64,000 bases of DNA, taken from Antilocapra americana. Lineage: Eukaryota; Chordata; Mammalia; Artiodactyla; Antilocapridae. Location: assembly GCA_007570785.1 (NCBI GenBank), contig ML664662.1, positions 372,163 to 436,162 on the forward strand, given 5' to 3'. Both the position numbers and the translations under genes were made by a program. The notes below the pieces were generated by a model. That model was not told the origin of the DNA. It worked only from the letters and a program-made list of their open reading frames with translations, and ran no database searches. Position 1 is the stretch's first letter; each line of letters opens with the position of its first letter. Positions 57,186 through 64,000 of the stretch are shown here, piece after piece.

Positions 57186-57457
57186 TCTAGAGTGTACAGG
57201 ATGGGTTGGGGCAGGGGGCAGAGAAGTTGAAGCTGAATATGTCAAGTGTCCCCACACCAAACTGAAGTAGGAATAAGAAGAAAGGGAGAATATAAAGGAG
57301 CAACGTCATCAACGGAGAATTTACAGAATGAAGTCCTGATTAGACATAAGAACAGAAGGCATTCTCACGTTTTCAGCCTCAAGTATTTGTTATAACAACA
57401 ATTTGATCAAGCTTTCTACTTAAAATATTCTTGACCTAAACCACTGGTTCCATCTAT

Positions 57458-57612
57458 TTTTTTTTCCTGTAAGATTTTTCTTTTGTTTTGTCTTTTTGGC
57501 CTTGCCTGCTATGCACAGCTCCCCCGAACAGGGACCAGGAATCAAACCCTTGCCCCCTGCAGTGGAAACACTGGAAGCTGAGTCTTCACCACTGCACCAC
57601 CAGGGAATTCCA
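57458..57612 (-). mobile_element. Short tRNA-Glu-derived SINE
   Basis: ttttgtctttttggccttgcc to gcaccaccagggaattcc, reversed. Confidence 0.7.
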
Positions 57613-57649
57613 AATCTGATCCTCTTTTCTCACTTAAGAATCCCTAAAG

Positions 57650-57868
57650 TGTTATCATTAGTCGCTCAGTCATATCCAACTTTTTGTGACCCCATGGACT
57701 GTAGCTCCTCTGTCCCCAAGCTCCTCTGTCCATGAGATTCTCCAAGCAAGAATACTAGAGTGGGTTGCCATTCCCTTCTCCATGAGATCTTCCTAACCTA
57801 GGGATCGAATCCTGGTCTCCCGCATTGCAGGCAGATTCTTTACTGTCTGAGCCACCAGGGAAGCCCCT
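57650..57868 (-). mobile_element. Bov-A SINE
   Basis: ttagtcgctcagtcatatccaac to ctgagccaccagggaagcccc. It carries an internal tandem duplication of gctcctctgtcc. Confidence 0.85.
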
Positions 57869-58625
57869 AAGAATCCCTAGGTTCCTCCCAAATGTGTCAC
57901 TGGACATACTCTTCTAGGTCTCTGGGGAGGGAACATCATACTTTACTCGGAATATAGGCCACTGCATAATAAATCTTGTCTTGCCTTCTTTGAAGAGTCA
58001 GTGCAAAATGAGGCAGCTTGTCATGTGAGCCCAGTCCTTTAAGCTTCTTGGGTGATGTTGCTATATTAAGACCAAAGACTGTTATGCAACAAGACCCGGC
58101 TTTACATTTCCCTCAAACCTGAACTTCTTAGTGAAGACCACCTGTTGAACTAACAGGTGTCATTTTATTTTTGAAAAATGATTACATCCAGGGGTGAATT
58201 CTCCATTAATCTCATAGGATCTCAGTTGGAGTATTAGTCAGTGGGGGATGTGGAAAGAATATTCTAGAAAATGAATGAGTGGTAATTTTCATGAGAAGAA
58301 TGGGTGGAAATATTTTTGTGAAATATACCATTACCTACGTATAGCTAGAATAATACTAGGGTTTCAACTCACCCATAACTGACAGTCCTTGAGAAGCTGT
58401 GTGAAAAGAGGCAAGCAAGGATCAGCGCTCCCACCTCTCCCTGTCAGAGCAAGTGCTCTATCTTGGGCTCCCACAACCCGCTTTCCATCCGTTACCACAT
58501 TCCATAGAAGGATGTGCTCCATGTCCCTGTCCCCCCTAGATTATGGACACGTAAAGGCAACTGTACTTTATTCCTTTTCACATCACTAGAACCTGACTCT
58601 GAACCTGAAACTTAGTAAGTGTTTA
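57869..58625. other. Intergenic, possible MIR/L2 remnant at the end
   Basis: Nothing secure; gaaacttagtaagtgtttaataaaa (58610-58632) is MIR-like. Confidence 0.35.
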
Positions 58626-58636
58626 ATAAAAACATT

Positions 58637-58665
58637 GGATGGATGGATGGATGGGCAGATGGGCA
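58637..58665. repeat. (GGAT)n / (GGCA) simple repeat
   Basis: ggatggatggatggatgggcagatgggc, a short tetranucleotide run after an old repeat tail. Confidence 0.8.
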
Positions 58666-59424
58666 AAATATGTATGGACAAAATATGCCCTTATTTGGCA
58701 TGGTATACATGGTAGGCTGGGAGATGACTATATATATTTTTTAACTTTAAAATGAAACCACATCAAAATTTCAAAATTTACTCTGCCAAAGACCCTGGTA
58801 AGAAGAAAAGACAAGTTAACAACTGGAAGAAAATATTTGCAAATCATACATCTTACAAAGTACTTGTATCTGTACTATATAAAGCACTCTCAATTTTAAT
58901 AATAATAAATAATACAATTAGAAAATTGGCAAAAGACATAAACAGATATTTCACTGAAGAGAGTATACAGATGGCAAATGAGCACAGGAAAAGTTGTTCA
59001 ATATCATTAGCCATTACAGAAATACACATTGAAACCACAATGAGATAGTACCATACACCTATCAGAATGGCTAAAATTGTTAAAATTCTGACAACACCAA
59101 ATGCTGGAGAGGATGTAAGAAACGGAATCTCTCCTATGTTGCTGCTGGGAATGTAAAATGATGCAGTCACTCTGGAAAACAGTTAGGCAGGTCCTTTTAA
59201 AACTAAAAATGGACTTACCATACAACCCAGCCTTTGCACTCAGGCATTTTTCCCAGAGAAATGAAAACTTATTTTCACCCAGAAACTGTATACAAAGGTT
59301 CATAGAAGCTTTATTTGTAATAATCAAAGACTGAAAGCTACCCAAATGTCCTTCAATGAGTGACTGATTCAACTATGGTACATCCATACCATGAACACAC
59401 TATACCATAGAACGAACTATTGTA

Positions 59425-59825
59425 TTGTATTATGGGCTCAATGTTAATGGACTCTCAAAGTTGATATGCTGAAACCCTAATCCCTCCCTGCTCCAGTGTG
59501 ATGATGTTTGGAGGTGGTGCCTTTGGGAGGTTATTAGGTTTAGATGAAGTTTTGAGGATGGGACCCTCAAGAGTGTGCTTGTACTCGCTCTTCCTCCCTC
59601 TCTCTCCCTCCCCTGCCACCATCCTACACCCAGAGGAAAGGTCAGGTGAGAACACCATAGAAAGGCAGCTGTCTGAAGCCAGAAAGAGGGCCTTCACCAA
59701 GAACCCAATCTGCCATACCTTGATCTTTGACTTCCAGGCTCCACTACTATGAGAAACACATTTCTGTTGTTTAAGCCACCCAGTCTGTAGTACTTTGTTA
59801 CAGCCACCTGAGCTGACTAAGACAT
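59425..59825 (+). mobile_element. MaLR LTR (MST/MLT type) inside the old L1
   Basis: tgatgatgtttggaggtggtgcctttgggaggttattagg ... cttgatctttgacttccaggctcc ... tttaagccacccagtctgtag ... gagctgactaagaca. L1 sequence resumes after it. Confidence 0.75.
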
Positions 59826-60137
59826 ATTGTACATATCACAACAAGATGGACATACCTTCAAGGAATTATGTTGAGAGGAAAAGAAAAATCCAGTCTCAAA
59901 AGAGTACATACTGTATGACTCTGTTTATAGAACTTTAATGGAATAACATAATTCTGGAAATGAAGAATAGTTTCATATTGTCAGGGGTTCAGATGGGGGA
60001 GGTGAGAGGAATGGGTGTAGCAATAAAGGAATAACCTGAGGGAAACTTTTGGAGATGGTAGAACTCAGTGTCTTGATTGCAGTGGTGGTTACACAAAGCT
60101 ACATTTGTGATAGCTTTGCACAGAGATCCCCCCCGCC

Positions 60138-60144
60138 ACACACA

Positions 60145-60177
<33 letters not shown>
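60138..60177. repeat. (CA)n microsatellite
   Basis: About 20 CA units with one cact interruption, probably polymorphic. Confidence 0.92.
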
Positions 60178-60178
<1 letters not shown>

Positions 60179-60310
60179 TGAGTGTATGTAAAACTGATGA
60201 AATCTGAATACAGTCTATGTATTGTACATTTCCTGACTTTAATTTTGTACTCAGTTGTACAACTTCCTGTGAATCTATAATCATTTCAGAATTAAAAGTT
60301 TTTATACACT

Positions 60311-60914
60311 CACATAATATTGTGAATCACAATATACTTCAACTAAAAGAATGTTTTTGCTAATAAAAAAATAGATTGTTTTCTAAAAGAGAAACCAGTT
60401 AGCATTTCTGACTTGCAACTTTGTTTTTCTTCTTTATGTACTCCCTCTTTTTTAAATACTGCTTCTTACATCATGATTTGTGAGAACTTTGAGGCAATTC
60501 AAAGGTGCCTTGAAAGTTCTAATCCTTTTGTTATTGTTTTGTGGTGGTAACAGTGGAAGTCATTTCTTTCTGTTTTGATTTCTTTTAGAGGCCCAACGCC
60601 AGTCCCCTCCTTTCCTTTCGCCCTGATTAGTGAAATCATTATCGCTTTCCTTCTTGGTAAACACTTCTGAAAACTGTTGGCTGAAGTGTTTTCTGATGAT
60701 CTGGAAGATGAATAGAGAGTGTCCAGAGATGTAAACTAGTCAGTGACTTAAATGCTGAGCTTTCCTTTTGTCATTTCCCCCAAAGGTTTATTAGACAATC
60801 ATATTCTTCAATTAGCCTAACTTTAATAGCAGGCTGGGCTCCTTACTTGGTGGTTAATTAACCATCACAAACTTCTGTTATTTCTTGACCTCATCACAAG
60901 GACAACTGGAGAAC
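60311..60914. other. Intergenic, nothing recognised
   Basis: A/T-rich; no supported feature. Confidence 0.45.
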
Positions 60915-61265
60915 AGTCTTGTCCATTCAGGCCACTGTAACAAAATACTCAGAGGGAGTATCTGAGACTGGGTGACTCAGAAACAACAGACATTGATTTT
61001 CTCACAGTTCTGGGGGCTGGAAGCCCAAGATCAAGACGCTGGCAAATTCAGTGTTTGGTGAGAACCCATTTCTTAGTTCCTAGATGATCATCTGCTTCTA
61101 TGGGCTCGATTGACATGAGGGGCTTGGGAGCTCTCTGGGCTCTCTTTTATTATAAGGACACTAATTCCATTCACTATGGCTCTGCCTTCATGACCTAATC
61201 ATCTCCCAAAGGCCACACCTCCTAATTTCATCACCTTGGGAATTGGGATTTCAATATTAGGAAGA
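60915..61265 (-). mobile_element. MaLR LTR (MST/MLT type)
   Basis: ttgtccattcaggccactgtaacaaaatactc ... ctcacagttctgggggctggaagcccaagatcaag ... cctcctaatttcatcaccttgggaattgggatttcaat. Solo and reversed. Confidence 0.75.
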
Positions 61266-61619
61266 ACATTTCTCCTAGGTCCTCCAAGGACTCCACAGGG
61301 GTTGGATGGTGAAGCAGAGAGAAAAGAAAGGCAAGTCCCCTCAGGGAAAATATTTCTTGAGAAAGATCTGGGAGTCTGTGGCTATAGGGGTGGGGTCAGG
61401 CCTTTTCATGTTCTGCTTCCACTTTCCCTGCCATTGGCCCTTGGGCCTCCGGTCTGCACTGCTTATACCTTCGCCATGTCCTTAGGGGCCCAAGAGAAAC
61501 CAGCTATCACAGTTCAGTTCACAAGCACCTTTGTCACTTCTGAGTCCCTCTTCTGTGTGAGACTCCTTGGCAGTGCTAACCATAGGGTTTATGCCACACA
61601 GGTTTTGTTTTGTTTTTTT

Positions 61620-61885
61620 CTCAAGTTTTTTTTTTAATTTATTTATTTTTAATTGAAGGATAATTGCTTTACAGTGTGGGTTTGAGTCCCATTAAAGATT
61701 TTTTTTGACATGGACCATTTTTAAAGTCTTTATTGAACTTGTTATAATAATGCTTGTTTTATGTTTTGGTTTTTTTGGCCACGAGGCAGATGGGATCTTA
61801 GTTCCCTGACCCAGGATCCAACCCGTACCTCCTGCATTGGAAGGTGAGATCTTAACTACCAGACCGCCAGGGAAGTCCTCGCACA
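61620..61885 (-). mobile_element. L1 3' tip followed by a tRNA-Glu-derived SINE
   Basis: 61640-61690 (ttaattgaaggataattgctttacag) is the reversed L1 3' end. 61740-61880 (tttggtttttttggccacgagg ... ccagaccgccagggaagtcc) is a reversed SINE. Confidence 0.7.
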
Positions 61886-62960
61886 GGATTTTGAACAAAG
61901 CCTTCCAACACACAGCAAAGATTTGTTACATCCTCTGAGATCAAACCAGTAAAAGGTCAGAAAGATTTGGTCTTAATATATAGGGCGTCCATAAACTCTG
62001 GAAACAAAGATGCTTTTTTTTTTAACCTGATGATGTCCTAATGACATTCTATACTTTTGCCCCTTTCCATTCTGCTTGACTACCCTGTAGTTAGCTAGGG
62101 TGTGACTCAGTTACACCATGAATGGAGCTGTTTTCAGTCCAGCTATTTATAGTATCTCTGTGGGTTACCTGACTCCAAGCTACTCAGTTTCAGGACTTCT
62201 AAGTCATAGATTCATTCATTAGGTAGACATTTTTGAGTACCATCTGTGTTTCATGACAGCATTCCAGGGAGAAGGAAGAAAGCAATTCCTGTTGATTATC
62301 TACCCTGTGGGGGACACTGACCCCTGGACAAATTCTTTGTGTCTTATCAGCTCCATTAACATGTTTTGTTCCTTCTTCTGAGAGGAGGGAATTGGTGAAC
62401 CTGGAATCTCTCGGTCAGCTCAATGACTGTGTTGTCCTTACTGCCTTCTTGTGTGTAATTGTTCAGTGTTGAGTCTACCAGTCTCGTCATCATCAACAAC
62501 AGTGAAAACTCAGCAAGAAAACGACTGCTCTGCTAAAGTCATTTCCGAAGCTCAAGGAATCTCAGGCAGAGTGCCCAGATTGTCTTTCTTTACTGACTTC
62601 TTTAAGACAGTCTCTGAAAAACACCTGTACTGTGTTCTATGTCTCCAGAAGGACCCAGTTCTTAGAAAGAGATCCTGGAGAAACATGATTTTAACTAAGA
62701 GCAGTGAAATGGTAGCAACAGGAAGCTGTTTTTTCCAGTCAGCTCTGGAACATCGGCCCAGAGTTACTTCCTGGGTTCCACCAAGGCTGCCCCACCAGAA
62801 TGGTACCAGTAGCTAATGTTACCTTTATTCATTCAAGAGGCTCATGATTGTTATTACTTAATTAATTTTCCTTAATTGTAATCGCAAAACTTCCAACCTA
62901 GCAAAGGAGGCCCACAAGTAAGATCCAAGAAGAAGCTAACCGAGGTCTAAAAGCTAAGGT
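61886..62960. other. Intergenic, unrecognised
   Basis: A plus frame of 121 codons at 62451-62816 has no recognisable domain, no splice context and ordinary base composition; I do not call it a gene. tagggcgtccataaactctggaaac (61981) may be the end of an old DNA transposon. Confidence 0.4.
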
Positions 62961-62965
62961 ATAGG

Positions 62966-63112
62966 GACTTCCCTGGTGATCCAGTGGCTAAGATTCTGTA
63001 TTCCCAATGCAGGGGGCCTGGGTTCAATCCCTGGTTAGGGAACTAGATCCCACATGCTGTTAACTAAAGATCCCACATTCTGAAACTAAGATCCAGCACT
63101 GCCAAATAAATA
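62966..63112 (+). mobile_element. tRNA-Glu-derived SINE, short
   Basis: Head gggacttccctggtgatccag, ctgggttcaatccctggttagg box and aaataaataaaaaaag tail. Confidence 0.8.
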
Positions 63113-63340
63113 AAAAAAGAAAAGAAAAATGCATATCTTTAAAAAAAATTTTAATAAAAGCTAAAGTATAAATGCTGGGGAGATTCTTGATGTCCCCTTG
63201 TGCTGAGCATGCAGAAGGATAAGTCAGCACATCTTCATGGGAGTAGACAGTAGTTTGGAACTGAAATTTTGGTGCACTTAGTAAACTGTTTGGGGGTTAA
63301 TCTGGGTGCTAGTTATGTACTGTTATATAAAAGACACCCT

Positions 63341-63466
63341 AGGGACTTCCCTGGCAGTCCAGTGGTTAAGACTCGATGCTTCCAATGCAGGGGGCATGGG
63401 TTTGATATCTGGTTGGGGGAATAAGATCCTGCACGCCACTCAGTGGGGCCAAAAATAAATAAATAA
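63341..63466 (+). mobile_element. tRNA-Glu-derived SINE, short
   Basis: Head gggacttccctggcagtccag and tail (aaat)n. It abuts the next SINE directly. Confidence 0.8.
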
Positions 63467-63469
63467 ATA

Positions 63470-63650
63470 AAATAGCCCTATGGACCATAGTCTGCCAGGC
63501 TCCTCTGTCCATGGGATTCTCCGGGTAAGAATACCAGAGTGGGTTGCCGTGCCCTCCTTCAGGGGATCTTCCCAACCCAGGGATCAAACCCTAGTCTCAG
63601 GCATCTCCTGCTTTGGCATGCAGGTTCTTTACCACTAGCCACACAGTTCT
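63470..63650 (-). mobile_element. Bov-A SINE, tail truncated
   Basis: ccctatggaccatagtctgccagg ... ggatcttcccaacccagggatc ... ctttaccactagccacacag, reversed. Confidence 0.8.
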
Positions 63651-64000
63651 GAGGGATGATAAAAAAAAAAAGGCTCAGCTGTGCGGTGCTTCCTTGAGGT
63701 TCTGAATTTGGTTGAAGTCAAATGGTGCATAAGGAGGGACTTATCTGAACCTTCTTCACTCTCACTGGCCCCTGGGTTGGAGTGGCTGGAAAGCAGCTGT
63801 GGGCTTCCTTACAGCATGGCAGTCTCCAAGGACTTGGGCTTCTTGAAGCCAGCATGGCAGCCAAAGCATGTGTTCCAAGAGACTACAGTGTTCTGTTAGA
63901 CAAAAAACAAGTTCCGGGGTCAGTCAGGGTCCCGGACCATGAAAACCAGTCCTCTGTAGAACTATGGAGCAGGCAGGAGATTTCAAACATCAGTATTAAA

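Larger units (their letters stand above)
58745..60310 (+). mobile_element. Old L1 ORF2 C-terminus and 3' UTR
   Basis: Frame from about 58752 encodes decayed ORF2 end (KQVNNWKKIFAN; YRYFTEESIQMANEH-type). Then caaatgctggagaggatgtaag and 3' UTR. It is interrupted by a MaLR LTR at about 59425-59825 and continues to about 60310. Confidence 0.75.

Noticed and set aside
62451..62816. 121-codon plus-strand frame in the DDX3X upstream flank
   Set aside because: No domain, no nearby promoter or splice evidence; length is within chance for this much sequence.

Overview
The window is ruminant (most likely bovid) nuclear DNA. The evidence is dense BovB (RTE) LINEs, Bov-A/Bov-tA SINEs, tRNA-Glu-derived SINEs beginning like GGGACTTCCCTGGTGGTCCAG, and ruminant L1 3' ends. 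It holds one protein-coding gene, DDX3X, complete on the minus strand. DDX3X is X-linked in placental mammals, so I infer the X chromosome. The species cannot be fixed from the sequence alone.

Layout. 1-29,100 is intergenic sequence downstream of DDX3X, built largely from layered retroelements: old L1, ERV LTRs, SINEs, a U6-L1 chimeric retrocopy and an interrupted BovB. 29,100-43,850 is DDX3X: a long 3' UTR (31,648 down to about 29,150), 17 coding exons joined by 16 GT-AG introns (stop at 31,649-31,651, start ATG at 43,726-43,728), and a short 5' leader. The joined exons give 1,986 nt, or 661 codons plus stop, with every DEAD-box helicase motif intact. About 42,770-45,060 is a CpG island holding the start of intron 1, exon 1 and the promoter, with a CRE-like site, a TCTCGCGAGA palindrome, a GTCACGTGAC E-box and a G-rich tract. 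45,060-64,000 is intergenic sequence upstream of DDX3X, again repeat-rich: nested Tigger DNA transposons, a second BovB split by L1, three MaLR LTRs, an old L1, MIR and L2. I see no second gene there.

Two runs of N are present. The 400-base run (8,806-9,205) has unrelated flanks. The 100-base run (45,220-45,319) has the same 39 bases on both sides, so it looks like an unmerged contig overlap rather than missing sequence.

I found no previously undescribed biological system. The most interesting items are the four-layer nest at about 5,900-7,640 (old L1, then a solo LTR with a 6-bp duplication, then a U6-L1 chimera with its own 14-bp duplication), the false gap, the nested Tigger elements, and small exon-5 changes in DDX3X. 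Comparisons with human DDX3X and with repeat consensus sequences are from memory and were not aligned here; repeat boundaries are approximate unless a target-site duplication is stated.
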